From NCBI GenBank assembly GCA_038206235.1, contig JBBRBB010000005.1, positions 1 through 64,000 on the forward strand: a stretch of DNA of 64,000 nt, in the 5' to 3' direction. Made by a program: the position numbers and the translations under genes. Under the pieces are notes generated by a model, which was not told the origin of the DNA, made no database searches, and saw nothing but the letters and a program-made list of their open reading frames with translations. The DNA comes from JBBRBB01 sp038206235. Its GTDB lineage: Bacteria > Bacteroidota > Bacteroidia > Chitinophagales > Chitinophagaceae. Below are positions 42,602 through 52,179 of this stretch, piece by piece. The first letter of the stretch is position 1; each line of letters opens with the position of its first letter.

Positions 42602-45600
42602 TCAAAACCCAATCTGCAAACCCAGATTCAGCACACGCTGATTAAGATACGCATCACCTGCGCTATTTGAAGAAACTTCAGGGTCTTGCTGGTACAAAGA
42701 ATAATTTGTCCATGTGATAAGATTATAACCACTAAAATAAAATCTTGCATTATTTATTTTTAATGGAAGCGCTTTGCGTGGTAACTGGTAACCAATTTCA
42801 ACTGTTTTCAGGCGCACATACATAGCATCGATTAGCCAGAAGCTGGATGGATATGCACTTGGGCTGCTAACACCAGATGAATTAGAAGATAATCTTGGAA
42901 ACTTTGCATCAGTAGAATTTTGTGGTGTCCATCTTTGCAAGTGCACAGGCTGCATCTGGCCTTCAAAAGGTTGTATGCCAATTCCCGTAATTGAAAAACT
43001 ATAATTGAAAGCCCCCTGAAAAAGAACGTTCATATCAAATCCTTTATAATGCAATCCAAGAGTTAAGCCCATAGAAGTGGAAGGAAGATTGGGCTTACCA
43101 ATCGCTCCCTGATCCCTTTCATCAATAATACCATCGCCATTAAGGTCTGCATATTTTAAATCGCCGGGCTTAATAGTTGCAGGGTCAACAAGCGGTTTCG
43201 GGCTTTTGTCAATATCTTCCTGGTTTTGATAAAATCCAATCCATGTATAACCAAAAGGTTGCCCAATGGGATGCCCTGTTCTTGCAAGCCATGGATAAGC
43301 AGGCGCAGGCTCATCTTCAAACAATATTTTATTTTTTGCATAAGAAAAAACATAAGTAATATCATACTGCACATTCCCGATATGATTTTGAAATTTTACT
43401 TGACCATCCCAGCCTGCATTACGCACAATTGCAAGGTTTTCTCTTGCAAAACCAACCCCAAGAATTGCAGGTATCGATCCGGGAAAAAATAATTGGTCGT
43501 ACCGGTAATCATTAAAATAATCTATGGTTAATGCAATTTTATCTTTCAGCATATTTACATCTAACCCCACATCTTTTTTTCTTGCTTTTTCCCATGTTAC
43601 ATTTGTATTACCCAAGCTGCCTTCAAAAATTCCGGTTACTGTGTTTACCGTTTCTCCAAAATAATATTGATTTCCCCTGTAATAAAATTGCTGATACAAA
43701 TAACGATTATCGGGAACAGCATCAGAGCCAACCAAACCATAAGAGCCTCTTAGCTTAAAGAGCTGAATAAATGGAAAAGCATCTTTAAAAAAATTTTCTT
43801 CAGCCATATTCCATCCAACACCAACAGCGGGAAAAAATCCATAGCGATGACTTGCGGCAAAACGGTCAGAGCCATTATATCCCGCATTGAAATCAACCAA
43901 ATATTTTTTTTGATATTCATATCCCACTTTAACCGTGAATCCCTGGAATTTTTCAGGAACTCTTTGCAGTGAATCATACGTGCTTTTATTAGCAAGGGCT
44001 ATAGAATAAAAATGATGATTGCCAAAGGTTCTGTCGTAATTTAAAAATGCCTGAAGGTTTACTCTTTTATCAAACAAGCTGTTGCCTGAACGAAGCTCGA
44101 AAGAAGGCAAAGTATAATTACCATGCTTACCGGGCGTGTAGGAGCTGTCAGCAGGATTATAATGATAGGCCGGCGGAAAATCGCTGCGGCTTAAAAGCCT
44201 CACAATATCTGATGTGCTTGCATACGCTATGCGGGCTTCAAACGAAAGACCTTTTGTGATGTAATCCATTTTTTCAGTAATGCCGAACAGCACATTATAA
44301 TCTGTTCTGCTGGTGCGTGAATATCCCATTGTTGCCAGTCTTGCATTAATGGTTGGCTCATTGGAAAGATTAGGACCGAATGCATACGCATAGCTTCCGT
44401 TGGGATTTAAAACAGGAGCGGCATAAGGAGTGATGATATGAAAATCGTATATCTCCTGTATGATGCCTGAAACCCCTACCCCGCTTAATGCAGGATAAAA
44501 TACAGGCTGATTTATTTGACCGAATCTTCCGGTTACATCGAGACGAAATTTTAAAGAGCGGGTTGCCTGTATATCGAGATTGCTTCTGAAATTATAACGA
44601 TGAAAAAAATATTCGTTGTTTACGCCCTGATTTCGCGGGTCGGAAAAATTATTGAGATTTCCATTTTGTGTGAAGGCTCCTGCTGAAATAAAATATCTCA
44701 CATTTTCTGTGCCTCCTGATATATCAACATTTGTATTTGCCTGCAGGGAATATGGTTTGAATACTACATTGTACCAGTTCACATCAGGATGGCCGTAAGG
44801 GTCGGCATGTGATTGAAACAAATCTAAATCCTGCTGTGCAAATTGTGGCTGCAATCCATCATTAGCAAGAGCTTCATTTACCAGTGTTGCTGTTTGAAAA
44901 GAATTAAGAAACTCAGGTTGCTTTGTTGGTGATTGCTTACCCACTTCAACACGCACATTCACTTGCGGCGTACCTGATACGCCTCTGCGTGTTTTTACAA
45001 TCAGCACTCCATTAGCTCCTTTGATACCATATATCGCTGTGGTGGAAGCATCTTTCAAAATTGAAATGCTCTCTATTTCATTTACATTTATCTGCGATAG
45101 CTGTTCATAAGTATATTCAATATCATCCACAATAATTAAGGGTTTATTTCCACCTGCATTCAAAGAGCTTACGCCTCTTATAAAAAAATCAGATGCATCT
45201 TTTCCCGGTTGACCACTTCGCTGCACTGAAAAAAATCCGGGTAATTTTCCCTGCAATGTATTTTGCACATTAGCTGTTGGGATGTTACGAATTACACTAC
45301 CTGATATAGAACTTACCGCACCTGTATTCGTGATGCGTTTTTTTGTTCCGTATCCCACAACAATTACCTGGTCAAGACTTTGGTCATTTGGCTGCAGAAT
45401 TACCGTTACAGAATTTTCACCCGCATTCAATTTTACTTCCTGCTCTGCATATCCTACTCTTTTTACAATAAGCGTGTGTGAACTTCCCCGAAGCGTAATT
45501 GTGAATTCTCCACTTTCATTTGCTGATACGCCGTTGGCAGTTATTCCTTTTTCAACGATTGATGCAGAAGAAAGCGGCCCGTTTACATCTTTTACAATAC

Positions 45601-45673
45601 CTAAAATTTTTTGTGCATGAATTATTGTTGAAACAAGCGCTGCAAATGATATAAGCAATAATATTTTTTTCAT
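42602..45673 (-). CDS. SusC/RagA-type TonB-linked outer-membrane receptor (1)
   Basis: The 1023-residue protein imports glycan oligomers through the outer membrane. It has a signal peptide (to IIHAQ), a CarboxypepD_reg-like domain (about 22-95), a plug with VIVVGYGTKKRITNTGAVSSISG and the FIRGVSSLNAGGNKPLIIVDD region, and a 22-strand barrel ending RVLNLGLQIGF. It is last in the locus, after SusD at 45784, rather than the usual C before D order. Its 3' end abuts the truncated toxin. Confidence 0.93.
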   Translation of the reverse strand: MKKILLLISFAALVSTIIHAQKILGIVKDVNGPLSSASIVEKGITANGVSANESGEFTITLRGSSHTLIVKRVGYAEQEVKLNAGENSVTVILQPNDQSLDQVIVVGYGTKKRITNTGAVSSISGSVIRNIPTANVQNTLQGKLPGFFSVQRSGQPGKDASDFFIRGVSSLNAGGNKPLIIVDDIEYTYEQLSQINVNEIESISILKDASTTAIYGIKGANGVLIVKTRRGVSGTPQVNVRVEVGKQSPTKQPEFLNSFQTATLVNEALANDGLQPQFAQQDLDLFQSHADPYGHPDVNWYNVVFKPYSLQANTNVDISGGTENVRYFISAGAFTQNGNLNNFSDPRNQGVNNEYFFHRYNFRSNLDIQATRSLKFRLDVTGRFGQINQPVFYPALSGVGVSGIIQEIYDFHIITPYAAPVLNPNGSYAYAFGPNLSNEPTINARLATMGYSRTSRTDYNVLFGITEKMDYITKGLSFEARIAYASTSDIVRLLSRSDFPPAYHYNPADSSYTPGKHGNYTLPSFELRSGNSLFDKRVNLQAFLNYDRTFGNHHFYSIALANKSTYDSLQRVPEKFQGFTVKVGYEYQKKYLVDFNAGYNGSDRFAASHRYGFFPAVGVGWNMAEENFFKDAFPFIQLFKLRGSYGLVGSDAVPDNRYLYQQFYYRGNQYYFGETVNTVTGIFEGSLGNTNVTWEKARKKDVGLDVNMLKDKIALTIDYFNDYRYDQLFFPGSIPAILGVGFARENLAIVRNAGWDGQVKFQNHIGNVQYDITYVFSYAKNKILFEDEPAPAYPWLARTGHPIGQPFGYTWIGFYQNQEDIDKSPKPLVDPATIKPGDLKYADLNGDGIIDERDQGAIGKPNLPSTSMGLTLGLHYKGFDMNVLFQGAFNYSFSITGIGIQPFEGQMQPVHLQRWTPQNSTDAKFPRLSSNSSGVSSPSAYPSSFWLIDAMYVRLKTVEIGYQLPRKALPLKINNARFYFSGYNLITWTNYSLYQQDPEVSSNSAGDAYLNQRVLNLGLQIGF

Positions 45674-45763
45674 AAAGAGTTTGTATAGTTATTCTAATTA
45701 CACACTCAAAATCCATTTTTACATTTTCTAATTCTCTAAAAATTCAGCGAATTCTTAAAGTCA

Positions 45764-45778
45764 GGATTTAGGGGGCTT
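45764..45778. repeat. Half-copy of an interspersed repeat
   Basis: GGATTTAGGGGGCTT is the reverse complement of the arm AAGCCCCCTAAATCC of the repeat at 50673-50704. It lies at the SusD stop, in the gap before SusC. Confidence 0.6.
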
Positions 45779-45783
45779 CTCTT

Positions 45784-47454
45784 TTACCACCCCGGATTTT
45801 GCACCATATTTTTATTACTTACTATTTCATTGTAAGGAATAGGATAGAAATACATTCTTGACTCATCGAAAACAGTTGTTAATACTGGCACCACATTAAA
45901 TGTTAAGTCGCCTGCAGCATTCTTAATAATGCTCATACCATGCAAATCTTTGTTATAAACTTCACCCGCAATTTTCCATCTTCTAATATCCCAATAGCGA
46001 TGTTCTTCAAATGCAAGTTCTTTACGTCTCTCCTTTCGAATAATTATTCTCATAGAATCTTGTGAAAGCCCGGGAGCTAATAAATAAGGATTTAAGTGTG
46101 CCCTGCTGCGAATGGAGTCTATTGCGCCATACACATCAGCATCAGGGCCGGCATATTCATTTTCAGCCTCAGCAAAATTCAACAACACTTCTGTATAGCG
46201 AAAGATTATAAAATCACTGTAATGATCTGAATACTGTGTGGCGTTTTCAAAGTTCCCCATAAACTTGCGCAGGTAGTATGAGGTTTGTGTTTGCGTGCTT
46301 GTGCCACCGGGTTTTGCAAAGCCACCATCATAAGTTTGAAGCGGTGTGCTTAGCCATTGTGCGCCATTATATAAAATGGTTGCATAAAAACGTGAATCAC
46401 GATTATTGTACGGACTATCAGGATTGTAATTAGATAAAGGGTCTGTAATGTCTCTGCCATTGCTCATTCCAAAAGCATCAACCAATTCCTGTGTTGGGCT
46501 TGTATAACCATTCGCAAAAGCAGAAGCTATATTAGGCGGGCCATTATTGGTTTCAACATAATGATTAGCCATTTTCGTTTTAGCAAAAATGGTTTCAACA
46601 CTCCTGTCGCTTATAAAAATATTTTTAAAAAGAGTATCTAATTGATACACTCCTAAGTTCATAATCTCTCTTGCCGCATCTGCAGCGAGCTTCCAGCGAT
46701 TCACATCATAACTTGTATAGCCAGTTAATTCATTGCCGGGGTTTTCTCCATTATGTATTGCACTTGCCGCATATAATAAAACTCTTGCTTTAAGTGCCAT
46801 TGCTCCGGCTTGTGTCCATCTTCCAATATTAGATTCATCAACAGGGTCGGGGCGTAAACTATCTTTAGCTATGTCGCACTCATTCACAATATATTGTATG
46901 CATTCATCAAAAGTGTTACGAGGTATTTCAACATTATCTTCTAATGTTTTTACTGAATCTCCTAACAGAGGCACGCCTCCCCATCGGCGCACTAATTCCC
47001 AATAAAACATGGCTCTCATCACACGGGCTTCACCAAACCAATACCGTTTTTCATTCGGATCTTTTAAAGGCACTACGACAAAATTAGTTAAGAAGATAGT
47101 GGATTTGCGTATTCCTGCATAATCGTTATTCCATGTATTATCCATGTTTGATTGAAAAAAAATATTAATACCACCAGTGGCCATGCTCATAACATCAGTA
47201 GAGAGTCTTGAAGGAATGGCATCATCAGAAGCGGAGCATAAAAAATCACTGCTTAATCTGTTGAAACCCGTTGGCAGTAAGGAATAAATTTGATTAAGAT
47301 ATAATCTTGCATTGGTGCCATTGGAATCAAGAGGGTCCCAAACATATTGTTCTCCTATTTGCTCAACAGGGACATCTTCATAATATTTTTTGCAGGAAGA
47401 AATTACCAAGCCTGATATTGCGATCAAAAAAATTATAGAACCATATTTTTTCAT
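45784..47454 (-). CDS. SusD/RagB-type glycan-binding lipoprotein (1)
   Basis: The 556-residue lipoprotein (lipobox VISSC, Cys21) has the all-helical TPR SusD fold: KYYEDVPVEQIGEQYVWDPLDSNGTNARLYLNQIYSL near the start and RKERRKELAFEEHRYWDIRRWKIAGE near residue 480, ending FYPIPYNEIVSNKNMVQNPGW. It sits as a lid on a SusC porin and captures glycan. It is placed between two SusC genes and pairs most naturally with the upstream one (47560). Confidence 0.93.
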   Translation of the reverse strand: MKKYGSIIFLIAISGLVISSCKKYYEDVPVEQIGEQYVWDPLDSNGTNARLYLNQIYSLLPTGFNRLSSDFLCSASDDAIPSRLSTDVMSMATGGINIFFQSNMDNTWNNDYAGIRKSTIFLTNFVVVPLKDPNEKRYWFGEARVMRAMFYWELVRRWGGVPLLGDSVKTLEDNVEIPRNTFDECIQYIVNECDIAKDSLRPDPVDESNIGRWTQAGAMALKARVLLYAASAIHNGENPGNELTGYTSYDVNRWKLAADAAREIMNLGVYQLDTLFKNIFISDRSVETIFAKTKMANHYVETNNGPPNIASAFANGYTSPTQELVDAFGMSNGRDITDPLSNYNPDSPYNNRDSRFYATILYNGAQWLSTPLQTYDGGFAKPGGTSTQTQTSYYLRKFMGNFENATQYSDHYSDFIIFRYTEVLLNFAEAENEYAGPDADVYGAIDSIRSRAHLNPYLLAPGLSQDSMRIIIRKERRKELAFEEHRYWDIRRWKIAGEVYNKDLHGMSIIKNAAGDLTFNVVPVLTTVFDESRMYFYPIPYNEIVSNKNMVQNPGW

Positions 47455-47468
47455 AATTCTTATTGTTG

Positions 47469-47547
47469 AAACCTCACAGGTTTTTTAAACGTTATTATTG
47501 AAACCTCACAGGTTTTTAAACTCTTATTATTGAAACCTGTGAGGTTT
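47469..47547. repeat. Three copies of the CCTCACAGG repeat
   Basis: AAACCTCACAGGTTTTT occurs at 47469-47486 and 47501-47517, each preceded by TTATTATTG-like spacers, and the inverse AAACCTGTGAGGTTT at 47533-47547. Spacing is a regular ~32 bases. The family also has a complete palindrome at 15825-15857. It fills the gap between SusC and SusD. Confidence 0.7.
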
Positions 47548-47559
47548 GGTTAGGTTTAT

Positions 47560-50500
47560 TTAGAACTTTACATTTATTCCAAAATTTATTACTCTTTGAA
47601 TTGGATAAACCTGTCCTGATACTTCGGGATCAACCCTGTCAAAGTCTGCATGTGTAAACACATTCAACCCATTTATAAAAATTCGCAATGCTGATATTTT
47701 AAAACGGCTTGTAAGCTTATAAGGAACAGTATATCCCACATCAACATTTTTTATTCTGAAATAATTTCCTGAATGAACCCAGAAAGTATTTACGCTTCCG
47801 CCGCCCAAAACGGGATTGATATCGTTGTTTGGATTATAACCCGGAGTAAGCCGCGGATACGTTGCGGTAGTTGCTGTTTCTGGAGTCCAGCGGCCAATGG
47901 TGTATGTGAACGCCTGGTTCTTTCCATTAAAACCAAATGAAGGGTCAGTTAAAATAATACGCCTGTTTTCTACACCCTGAAAAAGTACACTTAAATCGAA
48001 ACCTTTAAAACTTAAGCCTGCAGTAATTCCATAATAAATAAGCGGCTTTGTGGTGCTTATAGAAGTTTGGTCATAGTTGTTGATGACACCATCACCATTC
48101 AGGTCTTTCAATTTTATATCACCGGGCTGTAAGGTGTAGCCTGCAACCGTTGCATTGGTTTCAGCCTCTTGCTGGGTTTGAATAAATCCTTCGGCAATAT
48201 ATCCGAAAGGTGTACCTACTGGCAATCCTGTGCGAACCATCCAGGGATATGGCTCTTCTATTTCATCCATGTAAATAACTTTTGTTTGTTCTACAGAAGC
48301 ATTTGCAGTGATGAAATAATTTAAATTTTTAAAATTGTTTTGATACGTTAATGTAAACTCGCTTCCCATATAACGATTGATACCAATATTTTCTGAGGGA
48401 TAAGCAATACCAATGATAGCGCTTTGCTTGCCGCGCTGCTGCAGCAAATCATAATACTTGTTATTATAATATTCTGCGGTGAACTGTAAATGATTTTTCA
48501 GAACTGAAATATCAATTCCAAGATTTAGTTTATTTGCTTTTTCCCAGGTAACATTTGGATTTGCAAGCCTGTCCTGCGATAAACCATTTACTCTGGTTCG
48601 GTCTGAACCGAACGTGTAAACATCAAAAGTATTATTGCTTAGCTGGAGACTTGAATATGCCGGTCTCCATGTAAAATATCCAACATTATCATTGCCTGTT
48701 TTTCCATAGGTAACTCTGAATTTTATTTTATTTATCCATTTCAAACCCATGTTGTTTTTAATAAATTTTTCCTGTGCTGCATCCCATCCTAAACCGGCTG
48801 CATAAAAGAAACCAAATTGCTTACCGGGAGGATAACGGTCGCTGCCGCTATAATTAATCGCTGCTTCAGCAAAATATTTATTTGCATAATCATAAGAAGC
48901 TGTTGCTGCTATGTTTTGATTTGTTTTTGGCAGGTCGTAATTAAAAATAGACTGATACCGGTCGTAAAATAATTTGGAGCTAAAATTATTTTTTGCAAAT
49001 TGATGAGCATAACCAAGAGATGTTTGCAGATACCAAAACTGGGCACTGTATGTAAGGAGAAAAGTGTTGCTCTGATCAATACTTGAACCGAAGCGTGAAT
49101 AGGTAGTATCACCAGTTGGGTCAATTGCAAATTTGAAAGAAGGAACCTGAGAGCTTCTGTTGATAGCATTGGAACCATACACAGACAAATTACTTTGCGC
49201 TTTTGCCCACAAGCCTTTTACCCATTTATCTAATTTGTAAGTGAGAATTAAATTCGATACTACATCTTTTGTATAATCCTGTAAATAGCCGGAATTATTT
49301 ACCATGCCATAAATATTTCTGCTATAAGATTGAGAGCCGCCAAGTGAACCATCAGGATTAAAAACAGGATATGCATTGTTTGGTGTAGTATATAGTGCAC
49401 CTATAATACCATCTGTGGTGGCGCCAGGCTGATTGCCATCTTGTATTCTTGCAAAAATCTGTAATTGTGTGTTGAAATTTTTTGTAACATTTACATCAAT
49501 GTTTGTATTTATTGTGTATCGTTGTATTTGAGCATTTGTATTATAGTTGGGATTATTACTTCCGAACAATCCTTCCTGGTCTAAATAGCCAAGCCCTACA
49601 GAATAGCGTGCAGCATTTCCACCTCCTGAAACGTTGAGATTTAAACTATTTATTAATGAATGATTTTTTAAAATAGTGTTGAACCAATTTACATCAGGAT
49701 GACCATAAGGGTCTGAGTGAGTTCTATACGCATTGAAATCTTCAAAATCATAAGCAGGATTATTGTCTTCATTCAATAAAGCTTCATTATAGAGATAGGC
49801 ATATTGATAAGAAGGAAGCGGGTCTGGCAATCCAAGTGGTGTTTGAATTCCTGTTTGTGCGGTGAATGAAACATGCGGTGTGCCCGGAATCGGTTTTTTT
49901 GTTGTTACAAGAATTACGCCCCTTGAACTATTTATTCCAAGTAATATTGTTGAGAGTGCATCTTTTAAAACAGATATTGATTCTATATTTTCGGGGTTAA
50001 GTGTATAAATATCTCTTTGCACGCCATCAATAATAGTAACGGGTGCTTGTCCTCTGAGCCTTAAAAATATTTCAGTATTGTCATTCGGTGCAGTGAATCC
50101 CGTAGTAGTGGGAAATTCTCCAAAGAATGGGTCAATATAAGTTATCGGTGTAGAATTAGTGCTGGTAAGTCCTCTTGTTTGCTGTGTATATAAACCTGGC
50201 AAACGGCCTGCTAATGCATAGGCATAGAGCGGCGCAGGAGTAGTTGTTAACTGATTTGTATAAATGGTGGAGACAGAACCAAGAATTTTATTTGCATCTT
50301 TTGTTTCATAGAGAACGCTTATACTATCGGAAGCTTGCAAATAACTTTTTTCAAGCTTTATAATAAGATGCGCATTACTTGTAATCTGCACTTCTTTCAC
50401 ATCGAATTGCGAATGTGAAAAAACAAGCGTTGCACCCTGCGGTATATTTATTTTAAAACTGCCGGTTGTATCTGATATAACTGAGACTGCCGAACCTTTT

Positions 50501-50655
50501 ACTTTTATTTCAACTCCTTGCAATGGATGTCCGTAATCGTCTAATACTATTCCTTTTAAAATCGTTTCCGGAATGTAATTATCAATATACTTTTCTGCAT
50601 TTATTCTTGTGAAGCAAGATAAAAAGAGTATTAATAATACAATCGTTATTCTCAT
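47560..50655 (-). CDS. SusC/RagA-type TonB-linked outer-membrane receptor (2)
   Basis: The 1031-residue receptor has a signal peptide (to INAEKYIDNY region), a CarboxypepD_reg-like domain (about 35-105, LKGIVLDDYGHPLQGVEIKVKGS), a plug region with AGRLPGLYTQQTRG and RGQAPVTIIDGVQRDIYTLNPENIESISVLKDA, and a barrel ending QRVINFGINVKF. It is followed by a SusD gene at 45784 in the normal C-D order, so these two form the likely functional pair. Confidence 0.93.
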   Translation of the reverse strand: MRITIVLLILFLSCFTRINAEKYIDNYIPETILKGIVLDDYGHPLQGVEIKVKGSAVSVISDTTGSFKINIPQGATLVFSHSQFDVKEVQITSNAHLIIKLEKSYLQASDSISVLYETKDANKILGSVSTIYTNQLTTTPAPLYAYALAGRLPGLYTQQTRGLTSTNSTPITYIDPFFGEFPTTTGFTAPNDNTEIFLRLRGQAPVTIIDGVQRDIYTLNPENIESISVLKDALSTILLGINSSRGVILVTTKKPIPGTPHVSFTAQTGIQTPLGLPDPLPSYQYAYLYNEALLNEDNNPAYDFEDFNAYRTHSDPYGHPDVNWFNTILKNHSLINSLNLNVSGGGNAARYSVGLGYLDQEGLFGSNNPNYNTNAQIQRYTINTNIDVNVTKNFNTQLQIFARIQDGNQPGATTDGIIGALYTTPNNAYPVFNPDGSLGGSQSYSRNIYGMVNNSGYLQDYTKDVVSNLILTYKLDKWVKGLWAKAQSNLSVYGSNAINRSSQVPSFKFAIDPTGDTTYSRFGSSIDQSNTFLLTYSAQFWYLQTSLGYAHQFAKNNFSSKLFYDRYQSIFNYDLPKTNQNIAATASYDYANKYFAEAAINYSGSDRYPPGKQFGFFYAAGLGWDAAQEKFIKNNMGLKWINKIKFRVTYGKTGNDNVGYFTWRPAYSSLQLSNNTFDVYTFGSDRTRVNGLSQDRLANPNVTWEKANKLNLGIDISVLKNHLQFTAEYYNNKYYDLLQQRGKQSAIIGIAYPSENIGINRYMGSEFTLTYQNNFKNLNYFITANASVEQTKVIYMDEIEEPYPWMVRTGLPVGTPFGYIAEGFIQTQQEAETNATVAGYTLQPGDIKLKDLNGDGVINNYDQTSISTTKPLIYYGITAGLSFKGFDLSVLFQGVENRRIILTDPSFGFNGKNQAFTYTIGRWTPETATTATYPRLTPGYNPNNDINPVLGGGSVNTFWVHSGNYFRIKNVDVGYTVPYKLTSRFKISALRIFINGLNVFTHADFDRVDPEVSGQVYPIQRVINFGINVKF

Positions 50656-50672
50656 GAAGTATTTTTTAAAAA

Positions 50673-50704
50673 AAGCCCCCTAAATCCCCCTTTGGGGGAC
50701 TTAA
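50673..50704. repeat. Interspersed repeat with CCCCC/GGGGG hairpin
   Basis: AAGCCCCCTAAATCCCCC followed by TTT and GGGGGACTTAA forms a strong hairpin. A half-copy lies at 45764-45778. It is GC-rich in an AT-rich gap and lies between the DUF4961 gene and SusC. Confidence 0.65.
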
Positions 50705-50710
50705 GAAACA

Positions 50711-51709
50711 TTAATTGCATTTGAATGTGTATTTAAAAGGCGCATCAGTATTGGCAAATCCAACTTTTATACTTCCTGTTTTATCAGTGAAATAATATTC
50801 AATTTTTGTTAGCTCCTGCTCACTTGTTAAGCTATAATATTTTAAAGGCCACATATCAATACGCCATTTTTTTGCATCGTACATAATCATTTTTGATTTA
50901 TCCTCCTGCGAACAGCTTTGTATTATTTGACCATCGCTTGTGTATGCAGTTGAGCAGAAATAAATTTCATTTTCGTTTTTAAGCTGTGAAGAATCTACAT
51001 TGCCATCATACTTAAAAGTGAGTATATCATTTTTTGTAGCGTTTGATGGTTCTGCAACGCCTATTTGCGGATTGCAAAAATCCTCTACATCTCCCGTTCC
51101 GTTTAATACCTGCATACAATTGCCCCAGGTATTTGCATAATATCCTACAAAAAAATCTGATAAGCCATCTACATCTTCACAAAAAGCATAACCAGGTTTA
51201 TACAATAAATTATCTGTGCTTGTTTTTACGCTGATAAAAACAGTTCCAAAAGGATTTGTTTGATTGGGAACAAAATAAGCCTGGTCTGTCCAGAACACAA
51301 CCCACTCCACATCATCAATCAAATTAGGGCCAATACCAAATTTTTGGAGGAAGGCATCTTTCCATGGTAAACCCGTAGTAGGCTCAATATTATCTCCGGG
51401 TATTTTGCTCATAGTGCCATTACCTACAGAGCTTACCATATTCATTGTTGTATTATCATCGCCATGCCAGCTTTTAGGCATACATACACCAACAACAAGA
51501 CGGTCGGTTCTGTCAAAATTTGTGAGTATCCATTCTATGTGCATTTCAAAATGAGCGCTGTCACCGGCATTTACTGTGTCCGGCTGAACAACGCTGTCAA
51601 TCACAGCAGTGCAGGCAGCAATAATCAGCACAACAGAAATAAAAATGCAAAAAACAATTTGCGCTTTTCTTTTTTTACTGATAATATTTTTGAGTATTTG
51701 CTGCTTCAT
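50711..51709 (-). CDS. DUF4961-type lipoprotein of a polysaccharide-utilisation locus
   Basis: The 332-residue protein has an N-terminal membrane segment with a lipobox-like IIAAC (Cys33). The layout matches DUF4961 proteins: HFEMHIEWILTNFDRTDRLVVGVCMPKSW, VEWVVFWTDQAYFVPNQTNPFGTVFISVKTST, then a C-terminal domain with many aromatics. Such proteins accompany SusC/SusD with DUF5004. They are surface-exposed and probably glycan-binding. It overlaps the previous gene by one base (TAATG). Confidence 0.75.
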   Translation of the reverse strand: MKQQILKNIISKKRKAQIVFCIFISVVLIIAACTAVIDSVVQPDTVNAGDSAHFEMHIEWILTNFDRTDRLVVGVCMPKSWHGDDNTTMNMVSSVGNGTMSKIPGDNIEPTTGLPWKDAFLQKFGIGPNLIDDVEWVVFWTDQAYFVPNQTNPFGTVFISVKTSTDNLLYKPGYAFCEDVDGLSDFFVGYYANTWGNCMQVLNGTGDVEDFCNPQIGVAEPSNATKNDILTFKYDGNVDSSQLKNENEIYFCSTAYTSDGQIIQSCSQEDKSKMIMYDAKKWRIDMWPLKYYSLTSEQELTKIEYYFTDKTGSIKVGFANTDAPFKYTFKCN

Positions 51710-52152
51710 TAATCACTGATTTTTGTGAACGTATATACATAAGTATTTTGCACGCAACCCGGGCTGAAGGTAATTTCAAAATTGCGCTCTCCCTTTTGTA
51801 CAGGTGTTGTTATGTTGCCTGTTTTTGCAGTGGCGCTGTCTGTTGCAGTAAACGAAAGATGAAAAGGATACAAAGGGTCATCAGCAGACCATTCGCCATT
51901 AGTGTTTACAATAAAAGGAATATTGTTATTCTGCAAAGTATATGTGCCATCGGGTTGAAGCGCTAATCTGAAACCTGCCGTATCAACCCATTGCGTAATC
52001 TCTGCAGCATTTCTTTCAACCTTTGAAATTCTCCATATACCGCTTAAATCTTTTCTCGGTTCTATTAGGGAATCTTTTTCTGTTTTGCATCCGGTGATGA
52101 GCAACATGCCAAGAGAAGAAATAAATACTATAATTTTTTTTAATGACTTCAT
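51709..52152 (-). CDS. DUF5004-type lipoprotein of a polysaccharide-utilisation locus
   Basis: The 147-residue lipoprotein (lipobox ITGC, Cys22) has one lipocalin-like beta-barrel domain: LSGIWRISKVERNAAEITQWVD, FRLALQPDGTYTLQNN, NTNGEWSADDPLYPFHLSF. This is the DUF5004 pattern. It is paired with DUF4961 by overlapping stop and start and lies directly after a SusD gene, so all are likely one transcript. Confidence 0.78.
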   Translation of the reverse strand: MKSLKKIIVFISSLGMLLITGCKTEKDSLIEPRKDLSGIWRISKVERNAAEITQWVDTAGFRLALQPDGTYTLQNNNIPFIVNTNGEWSADDPLYPFHLSFTATDSATAKTGNITTPVQKGERNFEITFSPGCVQNTYVYTFTKISD

Positions 52153-52179
52153 ATAAAATGAATTTTAATAAATCGTTTG

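Noticed and set aside
47469..47547. Small CRISPR-like array from three regularly spaced repeats
   Set aside because: Spacers are near identical (TTATTATTG type), one repeat is inverted, and there are no cas genes; it is a palindromic repeat cluster.
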